Notes: generated by a model not told the origin, from the sequence alone. A stretch of DNA of 6,567 nt from Betaproteobacteria bacterium (GCA_005883655.1 VBDA01000602.1:1-6567); one strand, 5' to 3'. Positions 1 through 6,567 are shown, counted from the first letter of the stretch. Made by a program: numbers and translations.

Positions 1-790
1 CCGCGACATTCAGCGTCGCCGCGGTTCCGAGGATGATGCAAAAGGCGACGATGTTCGAAAACGCCATGCCGAGGTAGGTATCGACCTTGATCCGGCGCAA
101 GTGATCGGCCGCGCCTTCGGGCGCATGGGCGAGCGCTCCGGCGGCAGGGTCGGCGTTGAGCTCCTCGACCTCCTGCGACGCCTGCCAGAAAAAAAGATAC
201 GGGCTGATGGTGGTGCCGAAGACCGCGACCACGACGGTCAAATACTCCGTGGTCAGCGCGAAATGCGGCGAAACGGTGCGGGTCGCGACTTCGCGCCACG
301 GAATGTGGATGGTAAGCACCAGGACGACGTAGGAAAGGAGCGCGAGGGTTAGCCACTTGAGATAGCGCACGTAGCGCTGATAGGGCAGGAACACCTGCAG
401 CAACAGGCAAACGACGCCTATCGCCACCGAATAGATCTGTGGTGGCCCTCCAATGAGCAGCTGAACCGCGTCGCCCATCGCCGCGATGTCGGCAGCGATG
501 TTGATGGTGTTGGCGATGACCAGCAGGGCAACGACGCCATAGAGCACCGGACGCGGGAAATGGCGTCCGATATTCGACGCGAGACCGTGACCCGTGACGC
601 GCCCGATCCGCGCGCTCACCAACTGGATGCCGACCATCAGCGGATAGGTGAAAACGATGGCCCACAGGGTGTGAAAACCGAACTGCGCGCCCGCCTGCGA
701 ATAGGTAGCGATACCCGACGGGTCATCGTCGGCCGCGCCGGTGATCAATCCGGGACCGAGCTGCCTTGCCCAATCGCGCATTCGTTTCAT
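1..790 (-). CDS. Nramp-superfamily metal transporter, DPSG variant (C-terminus outside window)
   Basis: This is the N-terminal 263 residues of an inner-membrane transporter; the frame is open to the left edge, so the C-terminal part is missing. The ATG at 788-790 is chosen because GAGGGA lies about 4 nt upstream. After a short basic N-terminus (MKRMRDW), the first helix carries GPGLITGAADDDPSG with D23-P24-S25-G26 at the place of the classical Nramp DPGN. The sixth helix carries FGTTISPYLFFWQ at about residues 191-203, at the place of the classical A-x-x-M-P-H motif. Further hydrophobic stretches are near residues 42-60, 84-102, 119-135 and 147-162. A hydrophilic loop at about 206-236 is rich in Glu, Asp and Ala. 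The family usually moves divalent metals with protons. Because the coordinating Asn and Met are replaced here, the substrate cannot be assigned. It is separated from the MFS gene upstream by a terminator and has its own promoter candidate. Family assignment is firm; function is open. Confidence 0.88.
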   Translation of the reverse strand, partial: MKRMRDWARQLGPGLITGAADDDPSGIATYSQAGAQFGFHTLWAIVFTYPLMVGIQLVSARIGRVTGHGLASNIGRHFPRPVLYGVVALLVIANTINIAADIAAMGDAVQLLIGGPPQIYSVAIGVVCLLLQVFLPYQRYVRYLKWLTLALLSYVVLVLTIHIPWREVATRTVSPHFALTTEYLTVVVAVFGTTISPYLFFWQASQEVEELNADPAAGALAHAPEGAADHLRRIKVDTYLGMAFSNIVAFCIILGTAATLNVA

Positions 791-859
791 GCTTTCCCTC
801 GCCACCGGGCCCGCTAGCCGAGTTGATTCGGCCGCACGCGTCGCATCCGCGGCGGGGCG

Positions 860-888
860 AGTATATAACGCGAACTCCTGCTTGCCGA
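860..888 (-). promoter_or_regulatory. Candidate sigma70 promoter of the Nramp-type gene
   Basis: Read on the minus strand, TCGGCA (883-888, 4 of 6 matches to TTGACA) is followed after 17 nt by TATACT (860-865, 5 of 6 matches to TATAAT). It lies in the gap between the terminator of the MFS gene and the Nramp-type start codon, and would give a leader of about 60-65 nt. The leader contains a small hairpin at 817-832 (5-bp GCCGA/TCGGC stem, 6-nt loop) of no known class. I see no recognised manganese or magnesium riboswitch. Assignment is by consensus matching and position only. Confidence 0.4.
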
Positions 889-950
889 TGAAAAACACAC
901 CGGGTGCCAGAGTCCCCGTGCAAACACGCGATCTCACTTAGGAATCGCCC

Positions 951-977
951 AAAAAAAGGCCCGCAGCAAGGCGGGCC
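951..977 (-). terminator. Intrinsic terminator after the MFS transporter
   Basis: On the minus strand a perfect 7-bp GC-only stem (GGCCCGC/GCGGGCC, 958-964 with 971-977) closes a 6-nt loop and is followed directly by seven T residues (951-957). This is a textbook Rho-independent terminator. It begins about 40 nt after the stop codon of the MFS frame at 1018. It separates that transcript from the Nramp-type gene, whose candidate promoter lies just downstream. Confidence 0.9.
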
Positions 978-1017
978 CATCGTGACCAAGGAAAGCGGGC
1001 TTCGCACCCGTTGCGGC

Positions 1018-2636
1018 TCAGGGCAACATGCTGTGGTCGTAGGTGCGGATGTCCCGGTTCTTGGTCTCGGTGAGGAAGATCGCGCCGATGATCACGGTCA
1101 TGACGGCAACGACGATCGGATACCACAGCCCGTAGTAGATGTCGCCGGTCGCGGCCACCATCGCCGTCGCGGTCAGCGGCAGCATGCCGCCGAACCAGCC
1201 GTTGCCAATGTGGTACGGCAGCGACATCGATGTATAACGGATCTGGGTCGGGAATAGCTCCACCAGGAATGCGGCGATCGGACCGTACACCATCGTCACG
1301 TAGATCACCATGATGACGAGGAGCAGCTCGGCCATGACCCAGTTAACCTGGCTCTTGTCGGCGCCGCTCTTGTAGCCGGTCGTCTTCAGCGTTTCCTCCA
1401 CCTTCTTCTGATCCCAGCCTTCGATGCGGGTGCTGCCGATGGTGGTGACGACCGACTTGCCGGGCTCCGCCGGTACCGACTTGAATGACAGGCCCTGCTT
1501 GGTCATGAAGTCCTTGGGCTCCACGGTCCGACAAAGATGTGGAACTGGCAGTCGGTCGCCGCGACGGTGATCGGCGTCTTCGCCGAGTATTCCTCGAGCG
1601 CCGGATTGATATAGTGCGTCAGTCCCTGGAATAGCGGGAAATAGGTGACCGCCGCGATCAGGCAGCCCGTCAGGATGATCTTGAGCCGCCCGATCTTATC
1701 GGAGAGCCAGCCAAAGACAATGAAGAACGGCGTTCCGATAAGCAGCGACACGCCGATCAGGATATAGGCCGATATGTAATCAAGCTTCAGCGTGATGATG
1801 AGGAAGAACAGGGCGTAAAACTGCCCCGTGTACCAAACCACGCCCTGGCCGGCCGTCGCGCCGAGCAGCGCAAGCAGCACGAACTTGTTGTTCGGATACT
1901 TGAAGAAGCTGTCAGTGAGCGGCGATTTGGAGCCCTTGCCCTCCGCCTTCATCTTCTGGAATATCGGCGACTCATGCAGCTTAAGCCGGATGTAGACAGA
2001 GAATACGAGCAGGATGAGCGAGAGCCAGAACGGAATCCGCCAGCCCCAGTCTGCGAAAACCTTGGCATCCATCCAAAGTCGCGCCCCGCCGATCACCGCC
2101 AGCGCCAGGAAAAATCCCAGCGTCGCAGTGGTCTGGATCCAGCTGGTGTCGTAGCCGCGCCTGCCTTGCGGTGCGTGCTCGGCGACGTAGGTCGCCGCGC
2201 CGCCGTACTCGCCGCCGAGCGCCAGGCCTTGTACGAGCCGCAGCGTCACCAGCAGGACCGGCGCCGCCCAGCCGATGGTCTGGTACGTTGGCAGCAGCCC
2301 GACCAGGAAGGTCGCCCCGCCCATGAACACGATCGTGATCAGGAAGGTGTATTTGCGTCCCACCAAGTCGCCGATCCGCCCGAACACGATGGCACCGAAC
2401 GGCCGCACTAGGAAGCCGGCGGCGTAGGTGGCAAACGCCGAAAGCAGCGCCGCGGTCTCGTTCCCCGAAGGGAAGAAAAGCGCCGCGAAGAACGGCGCCA
2501 GAGTCGCGTAAAGATAGAAGTCGTACCACTCGAATACAGTGCCGAGCGAGGAGGCGAAAATCACCTTCCTTTCTTCGGTGCCTATGCTCTTGATCGACTC
2601 CTCCTCCAAGAACACCTTTGTCTTGGCCTGCGCCAT
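1018..2636 (-). pseudogene. MHS-family MFS metabolite:proton symporter, interrupted by one frameshift
   Basis: The gene lies in two overlapping frames: the N-terminal frame (ATG 2636 to TGA 1503) and the C-terminal frame (to TGA 1018). Adding one base near 1513-1519 joins them as ...FVGPWSPKDFMTKQ... and gives 539 residues, which fits this transporter group. Visible motifs are GTVFEWYDFYLY (32-43) in helix 1, FGRIGDLVGRK (85-95, MFS motif A), RLVQGLALGGEYGG (133-146) and a second motif A, GWLSDKIGRLK. The C-terminal frame has ELFPTQIRYTSMSLPYHIGNG and GDIYYGLWYP, also typical of the group. The break falls in a hydrophilic insertion between helices, so the N-terminal product lacks the last membrane segments. 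ATG 2636 is preferred over the TTG at 2651 because GGGAGG sits 5 nt before the ATG. Family members import small organic acids, betaines or similar metabolites with protons; the substrate here is unknown. A terminator follows. If the break is a sequence error, this is an ordinary intact gene. Confidence 0.85.
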
Positions 2637-2780
2637 CGTTGCCTCCCTCAATTCGATTTCCCACGGAAACGCCGAAGTGAACGCGCCGGCGTACCACTAG
2701 CCTCCGCGCACCAGCGCTTTTTTCCATCCTGCGCCGGGCAATAGTATCGCAGCCGACGATCTCGCGAAACTTACACGCAT

Positions 2781-2801
2781 GGATATTGCATTGCAACATC
2801 C
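2781..2801. promoter_or_regulatory. Near-palindromic possible operator upstream of the MFS gene
   Basis: Two 10-bp arms, GGATATTGCA (2781-2790) and TGCAACATCC (2792-2801), are inverted around a single central T. Nine of ten pairs match; only 2785/2797 mismatch. The core TTGCA-N-TGCAA is perfect. It sits about 145-165 bp before the MFS start, in the 204-bp gap after the response regulator. A weak promoter reading on the minus strand has TTGCAA (2791-2796) as -35 and TAAGTT (2768-2773) as -10, which would place the palindrome over the -35. The bound protein is unknown. I see no T-tract that would make it a terminator of the upstream operon. Confidence 0.4.
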
Positions 2802-2840
2802 GATCTTCGCCTCGCCGCGCGCTGACTATCGCATCGCCCC

Positions 2841-3230
2841 TTACGCCGATTCGGGCTCGGAGCCCTGACTGAGCAGCGCCTGGATCTTGGCCATGAGCTC
2901 GCGGGTCGAGAACGGTTTGGTAACGTAAATGTCGGCGCCCATCGACAGCCCCTTGGCGACTTCGGCGTCACGCCCCTTGGCGGACAGCATGATGATCTTG
3001 ATGTGCCGCCAGTCCTCGCGCTCGCGCATGCGCATGCATACTTCGTAGCCGCTTTTGATCGGCATCATCACGTCGAGCAGCACGAGATCGGGATTGTGGG
3101 ACTCGACCAGCCTGAGCGCCTCTTCGCCGTCGCGGGCGATATGGACTTCATATCCGTTTCGCTGCAGGAGGAACTCCAGTGCCGCGACGATGCTCGGCTC
3201 GTCGTCGGCAATAAGAATTTTCTTGCTCAC
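2841..3230 (-). CDS. Receiver-only (CheY-like) response regulator
   Basis: This 129-residue protein is a single phosphoacceptor domain. It has the acidic cluster D9-D10 (ILIADDEP), phosphoacceptor D53 in LVLLDVMMP, the conserved hydroxyl residue S83 in IIMLSAKG and K105 in YVTKPF. After the receiver fold only about ten residues remain (QGSEPESA), so there is no DNA-binding or enzymatic output domain. The GTG at 3228-3230 is taken as start: it overlaps the kinase stop as GTGA, GGGAG lies about 7 nt upstream, and family alignments begin at this point. An in-frame start at 3296 would add 22 residues of kinase-overlapping sequence and is unlikely. The overlap implies translational coupling and makes this the probable partner of the kinase. 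Signal output must come from protein-protein contact, from phosphotransfer, or from a further regulator outside the window. Confidence 0.93.
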   Translation of the reverse strand: MSKKILIADDEPSIVAALEFLLQRNGYEVHIARDGEEALRLVESHNPDLVLLDVMMPIKSGYEVCMRMREREDWRHIKIIMLSAKGRDAEVAKGLSMGADIYVTKPFSTRELMAKIQALLSQGSEPESA

Positions 3231-5965
3231 GTTGCGGCTCCCGTGGGCAGGGTGAAGGAAAACCGCGCGCCGCCTCCAAGACTGCTTTCCACCCACATTC
3301 TGCCGCCAAAATGCTCGACAATCTGGCGGCTGATGTGCAGCCCGAGGCCGCTGCCGTGCGGCTTGTCGGTTAGGGTGTCTCCCACCTGATGGAACTTGTT
3401 GAAAATAGTCTCGTGGTCTTCCGGGCTGATGCCCCGACCGTTGTCGCGCACGTCGACCGAGAGAAAGCCTTCGCGTTCGGCCAGCGCAATCTCGACCCGA
3501 CCGTTCGCGCTATCGCAGAATTTGACCGCGTTTGACAATAGATTGAGCATGACCTGAGTCATGCGGTCGAGGTCGACAGTGACGGTTGAGACCTTCTCGG
3601 GAAGCCGCGCCTCGACCTGGATGTTCTTCTCCCTGAACAGTTGATCCATCGCGGCGAGCGTGTCCGAGATGACCTCCTTCATGTCGACCCGCGTTTCAAC
3701 CCAATCGGCCTTGCCCGATTCGATCTTGGCCAAATCCAGCACCTGATTGATGAGCCGACTGAGCCGCTCGGCCTCCTTGGTGATGATGCCGAGAAACTTC
3801 TTGCGCTGCTCGACCTCCACGTCGGGGTCGTCGAGCAGGATCTCGGTGATTGCCCGGATCGACGTGAGCGGCGTGCGCAGCTCGTGGGTCACGGTCGAGA
3901 CAAAATCGTCCTTCAGCCGATCGAGCTCCGTGAGCCGCTCGTTGGCCCCACGCAGCTCGGCTGTCGCCGCTTCCAGTTCACGAGACTTTTGCTCCAGCTT
4001 GTGGCTATACACAACAACCTGCGACGCCTCGTCGAGTATTTCGCGCACCTCGTCGATACTGAGTGCCTCTTCCTTGGCGACTGCGGCAACCATGACGCGC
4101 GCGGAGGCAGCGCCTATCGCGCCGGCGAGCTGGACCTCGACATAGTGCACCAGCTCCGCATCGGCGACCAAGCGCTCATCAGGCCAGCCCAAGCCTTTTG
4201 CGCTTGCGTATTCGCCGAACGCGCTGTCGGCGGTGGCGGTTCCCAGAAACCGCGCGAGCAGGCTGTATAGGTCGGGAACGGATGCCGTTCCGCGCCAGAA
4301 GCGCGCACCGCCTGCTTCATGCCTGAATACATCGACGAACAGACTTGCCTGGCGGTGCTCTTCGGCGCTGGGCGACGCGGACAGCGACACTGCGAAATAC
4401 GCGCCGACGTTTGCGATCATGCTCCAGATCATCGCGTGGCTGATCTGGTCGAGTCCCGCGAGTCCGAGCAGCTGCAGCGGCTTGAGCAACTCGATGCCGA
4501 ACGGCCCGTGCTCGAGCAGACCGAGCGGCAGCCATCCGGAACGGGCAAGAGCGGGCAGGAACAGCGTATAAAGCCAGACCGCGAAGCCGGCGAGCAAACC
4601 CGACAGCGCGCCGGCGCGAGTGCCGCCTTTCCAGAATATGCCACCGAGTATGGCCGGCGCGAACTGCGCCACCGCGGCAAACGAGATCAGGCCGATCGAC
4701 ACCAGCGCGTACGCTTCGCCGGCGAGCTTGTAGTACAGGTAACCAAGCAACAGGATCAGCACGATGGCTCCGCGCCTTATTCCGAGCAGCAGCCCGGTAA
4801 GATCGCGGCGCTCGTTGAGTCGCAGGCGGCGCAGTCTCAGCAGCACCGGCATAATCAAATCGTTGCATACCATTGTGGAGAGTGCGATCGTCTCCACGAT
4901 CACCATGCCGGTGGCCGCCGACAGGCCACCGATGAACACCAGCAAGGCGAGCAGCTCGCGCTTCTCGGCCATCGGCAGCGTAAGCACGAAGGTGTCGGCG
5001 TCGACGCTGCCATCCGGAAAGCGCAGCAGGCCGCCAAAGGCGATTGGCAGCACGAAGACATTGATCGCAAGCATGTAGAGCGGAAACAGCCAGATCGCCT
5101 TGTTTAGGTGCTTCTCGTCGACGTTCTCGATGACCGCAACCTGAAACTGGCGCGGCAGGAACATGATCGCCATCATCGAGAGAATCGTAAGCCAGGCCCA
5201 GTTCGCATAGCCGCCAGCAACGCCTTCGAGGGGTGTCAGCATCGCGCGCAATTTCGGCACGGCCGCCGCGCGCCCGAACAGGTCGCCGAAACCGTCGTAG
5301 ATACCGAAAGTGACAAAGACGCCCACGGCAAGAAACGCGAGCAGCTTCACCAGCGACTCGAACGCGATCGCGGCCACCATGCCCTGGTGATGCTCGGCTG
5401 CGTCGAGATGGCGAGTGCCGAAGGCGATGGTGAAGGCGGCAAGAATCAACGCCACCCATAGCGCCGTGTCCTGCCGGGTCGCCAGTACACCGATCTTGGC
5501 AGGCATGACAATCTCCGGATACTGCACGAGGATCGTGAAACTGTTAGACACCGCCTTCAACTGCAGCGAGATATAGGGAAGAATGCCTATCACCGCGATG
5601 ACGGTGACAAGGCCGCCGAGCAGCGCGCTCTTGCCGTAGCGCGAGGCGATGAAGTCGGCCAGCGAGGTGATGCGATTCTGCTTCGAGATGCGCAGGATCT
5701 TGCGCAAGACGACCCACCACAGCGCGATCATCAGCGTCGGGCCGATGTAGATCGGCAAAAAACCAACTCCGTCGCTTGCCGCGCGGCCGACGCTGCCGTA
5801 AAACGTCCACGCCGTGGCGTATACCGCGAGCGACAAACTGTAAATGTACGGGCTCGCGATGACCGATCGGCCAGCGTCGGCGCGTTCATCGGCGTAGTAG
5901 GCGATGGCAAACAGCACGCCCAGATAGACAAACGCCGTGAGGACGATGGCCGTTTCATGCAACAT
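3227..5965 (-). CDS. Sensor histidine kinase with sodium/solute-symporter-type N-terminus (SSS-STAC-HisKA-HATPase)
   Basis: This 912-residue membrane sensor has three parts. Residues 1 to about 525 form an SSS/SLC5-like multi-helix module, including the typical FLPRQFQVAVIEN segment at 269-281. Residues about 555-640 resemble the STAC linker known from CbrA-type kinases (LYSLLARFLG, then VQLAGAIGAASARVM). A predicted coiled coil (about 650-685) leads into the kinase. The H-box is STVTHELRTPL with H694, the N-box is LNLLSNAVKF (N808/N812), the G1 box is DNGRG (841-845) and the G2 box is GSGLGL (871-876), so all catalytic boxes are intact. No PAS domain is seen between STAC and the kinase, unlike Pseudomonas CbrA. 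The ATG at 5963-5965 is chosen: it starts MLHETAIVLTAF and has GAGG about 7 nt upstream. An open extension to 6142 has non-membrane, Arg-rich sequence and overlaps the small upstream gene. Family members sense or couple to nutrients such as acetate, histidine or other metabolites; the ligand here is unknown. Confidence 0.92.
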   Translation of the reverse strand: MLHETAIVLTAFVYLGVLFAIAYYADERADAGRSVIASPYIYSLSLAVYATAWTFYGSVGRAASDGVGFLPIYIGPTLMIALWWVVLRKILRISKQNRITSLADFIASRYGKSALLGGLVTVIAVIGILPYISLQLKAVSNSFTILVQYPEIVMPAKIGVLATRQDTALWVALILAAFTIAFGTRHLDAAEHHQGMVAAIAFESLVKLLAFLAVGVFVTFGIYDGFGDLFGRAAAVPKLRAMLTPLEGVAGGYANWAWLTILSMMAIMFLPRQFQVAVIENVDEKHLNKAIWLFPLYMLAINVFVLPIAFGGLLRFPDGSVDADTFVLTLPMAEKRELLALLVFIGGLSAATGMVIVETIALSTMVCNDLIMPVLLRLRRLRLNERRDLTGLLLGIRRGAIVLILLLGYLYYKLAGEAYALVSIGLISFAAVAQFAPAILGGIFWKGGTRAGALSGLLAGFAVWLYTLFLPALARSGWLPLGLLEHGPFGIELLKPLQLLGLAGLDQISHAMIWSMIANVGAYFAVSLSASPSAEEHRQASLFVDVFRHEAGGARFWRGTASVPDLYSLLARFLGTATADSAFGEYASAKGLGWPDERLVADAELVHYVEVQLAGAIGAASARVMVAAVAKEEALSIDEVREILDEASQVVVYSHKLEQKSRELEAATAELRGANERLTELDRLKDDFVSTVTHELRTPLTSIRAITEILLDDPDVEVEQRKKFLGIITKEAERLSRLINQVLDLAKIESGKADWVETRVDMKEVISDTLAAMDQLFREKNIQVEARLPEKVSTVTVDLDRMTQVMLNLLSNAVKFCDSANGRVEIALAEREGFLSVDVRDNGRGISPEDHETIFNKFHQVGDTLTDKPHGSGLGLHISRQIVEHFGGRMWVESSLGGGARFSFTLPTGAAT

Positions 5966-5979
5966 AAGCCCGCCTCGCT

Positions 5980-6183
5980 CTACTGCCGACCCCCGGATTC
6001 GGCGATGAACGCCATCGACGCAATCAGCGCCGCCCAGGCGATGAATATGTACGCATAGAGGACCGGCACACCGAACAACGTGCCCGACACGTTGAACAGC
6101 GCGAGGATCGGATAGTTGAACAGCAGCATGCCCAGCATGCACAAAGCCACGAAACGTTGTCCCTTGCTTTCGGATTCACTCAT
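5980..6183 (-). CDS. Small two-helix membrane protein encoded before the SSS-type kinase
   Basis: This 67-residue protein starts at the ATG at 6181-6183, with AAAGG about 8 nt upstream. A short polar N-terminus (MSESESKGQR) is followed by two hydrophobic segments: about 11-30 (FVALCMLGMLLFNYPILALF) and about 37-61 (beginning FGVPVLYAYIFIAWAALIAS), then a polar tail ESGGRQ. The stop codon is 14 nt before the kinase start, so the two are almost certainly co-transcribed. Small two-helix proteins of this kind (for example DUF3311 and DUF4212 types) are known next to SSS-family transporters. From that I infer it may be an accessory subunit of the kinase's transporter-like module. I cannot assign it to a named family with certainty. 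Its 5' end is duplicated upstream. Confidence 0.8.
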   Translation of the reverse strand: MSESESKGQRFVALCMLGMLLFNYPILALFNVSGTLFGVPVLYAYIFIAWAALIASMAFIAESGGRQ

Positions 6184-6288
6184 CGGGACACCTTTGAGAT
6201 ACCGTTAGCATGCCCAGCATGCACAAAGCCACGAAGCGTTGTCCCTTGCTTTCGAATTCACTCATCGGGAGACCTTTGAGATACCGTT
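6125..6288. repeat. Imperfect 82-bp tandem duplication across the 5' end of the small membrane gene
   Basis: Unit 1 (6125-6206) and unit 2 (6207-6288) are adjacent and identical at 79 of 82 positions. The differences are 6154 a/6236 g, 6173 g/6255 a and 6189 c/6271 g. Each unit holds the gap after the stress-protein stop, a ribosome binding site (AAAGGT), a start ATG and the first 59 nt of the small membrane gene. Unit 2 begins immediately after the stress-protein stop (6289-6291). Each unit's left edge carries two GCATGC palindromes 3 nt apart (6126-6131 and 6135-6140; 6208-6213 and 6217-6222), which could have promoted slippage. Since 82 is not a multiple of three, the extra copy cannot stay in frame with the real gene. 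Confidence 0.95.
6176..6265 (-). pseudogene. Truncated duplicate of the small membrane gene; possible 29-aa leader ORF
   Basis: The duplicated ATG (6263-6265) has AAAGG about 8 nt upstream and opens a frame that repeats the first 19 residues of the small membrane protein, with Ser4 changed to Phe (MSEFESKGQRFVALCMLGM). It then runs out of frame through the second repeat copy and stops at TGA 6176-6178 after 29 residues. It lacks most of helix 1 and all of helix 2, so it cannot replace the full protein. Its last 8 nt overlap the first 8 nt of the intact gene (ATG 6181-6183). Ribosomes finishing here could therefore reinitiate on the real start. Translation is likely from the signals seen; a regulatory role is inference. 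Confidence 0.6.
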
Positions 6289-6567
6289 TCAGACTTGCGA
6301 CCGTGGACGTACAACGGTAACGCTGCAAGGCGCCTCCGCAACGATCTGGAAGGACACGCCGGGGAACAGGCGTACCGGCGCGCCGTCGTGGGGTGCGCCG
6401 ATCAGTATCTGGTCGACGTCGTTCATCTTCGCGTAATCGATGAGCGCGGTAGCGAGCTTTTCCGACTCTAGCACGTGATAGGTCAAGCGCTCTTCGGGCA
6501 ACTGCAGCGGCTTGGCCCAGCGACGCAAGTTCACCAGGTGCTTGATGTGGCGACCGGTCGCCGTATC
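6289..6567 (-). CDS. Universal stress protein (UspA) domain, C-terminal part only
   Basis: The last 92 residues of a Usp-fold domain are present; the frame is open to the right edge, so the start lies outside the window. The GTG at 6534 is internal: the frame continues upstream with DTATGRHIKHL. Recognisable Usp features are the VDQILIGA strand near the end of the fold and the closing FQIVAEAPCSVTVVRPR. The usual nucleotide-binding loop G-2x-G-9x-G-(S/T) is degenerate: the sequence reads GAPHDGAPVRLFPGVS, with His and Pro at the second and third glycine positions. The segment RHIKHLVNLRRWAKPL also resembles the C-terminus of proteins that join a Ser/Thr kinase to a Usp domain, so the full gene may be such a fusion; this cannot be seen here. 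The stop codon is 23 nt before the duplicated ATG, which suggests one operon with the sensor kinase genes. Confidence 0.82.
   Translation of the reverse strand, partial: DTATGRHIKHLVNLRRWAKPLQLPEERLTYHVLESEKLATALIDYAKMNDVDQILIGAPHDGAPVRLFPGVSFQIVAEAPCSVTVVRPRSQV

Noticed and set aside
894..909. TGGCAC on the minus strand as a possible sigma54 promoter
   Set aside because: The -12 element is missing: the position where TTGC is expected reads GTGT.
938..1257. Small open frames around the gap between the MFS and Nramp-type genes (723-1007, 904-1257 and 938-1126)
   Set aside because: They cross the terminator hairpin or the C-terminus of the MFS gene, lack ribosome binding sites and have no recognisable domain.
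1981..2799. A 272-residue minus-strand frame overlapping the MFS gene
   Set aside because: It is an alternative frame of the MFS gene with Arg/Ala-rich sequence and no recognisable motif, while the MFS frame carries all family signatures.
2853..2865. Inverted repeat GGGCTC/GAGCCC at the end of the response regulator gene
   Set aside because: It lies inside the last codons with a 1-nt centre and no T-run follows on the minus strand, so it does not look like an intrinsic terminator.
4317..5459. Long open frames on both strands inside the sensor kinase (for example 4317-5459 minus and 4319-5107 plus)
   Set aside because: They are Arg/His-rich, low-complexity translations that overlap the well-supported kinase frame; high GC content explains their length.
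5966..6142. N-terminal extension of the sensor kinase to 6142
   Set aside because: It overlaps the small membrane gene almost entirely, lacks a good ribosome binding site, and reads as an out-of-frame shadow before the natural start MLHETAIV.

Overview
All supported genes lie on the minus strand, so transcription runs from the right edge to the left. The DNA is GC-rich (roughly 60% by eye). The gene families (Bradyrhizobium/Burkholderia-type MHS-family MFS transporter, SSS-STAC sensor kinase, universal stress protein) point to a proteobacterium, most likely alpha- or betaproteobacterial. This is a family-level impression, not a phylogenetic result.

Right part (about 2841-6567), one probable operon. 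It starts with the C-terminus of a universal stress protein cut by the window edge. Next comes an 82-bp imperfect tandem duplication that carries a ribosome binding site and the first codons of the following gene. Then follow a 67-aa two-helix membrane protein, a 912-aa sensor kinase and a 129-aa receiver-only response regulator. The kinase fuses a sodium/solute-symporter-type transmembrane module to a STAC-like linker and a histidine kinase core. Its stop codon overlaps the GTG start of the regulator by 4 nt (GTGA). The layout resembles CbrA/CrbS/MxtR-type nutrient-sensing two-component systems, but the regulator has no output domain.

Middle part (about 1018-2840). A 204-bp gap with a 21-bp near-palindrome, a possible operator, precedes an MHS-type MFS transporter. 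The transporter's reading frame is broken once, near 1513-1519. Restoring one base gives a 539-aa protein of normal architecture, so this is either a real pseudogene or a sequence error. A canonical intrinsic terminator follows its stop codon.

Left part (1-950). A reasonable sigma70-type promoter precedes an Nramp-superfamily transporter, of which the first 263 residues are in the window. Its metal-site motifs differ from classical Nramp: DPSG instead of DPGN, and TISPY where classical members have a Met-Pro-His motif.

The window reads as a solute-sensing and transport neighbourhood. A transporter-like sensor kinase and its receiver could respond to a small organic metabolite. The adjacent proton-coupled metabolite transporter is a plausible but unproven target. 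No RNA genes, insertion sequences or CRISPR arrays were seen.
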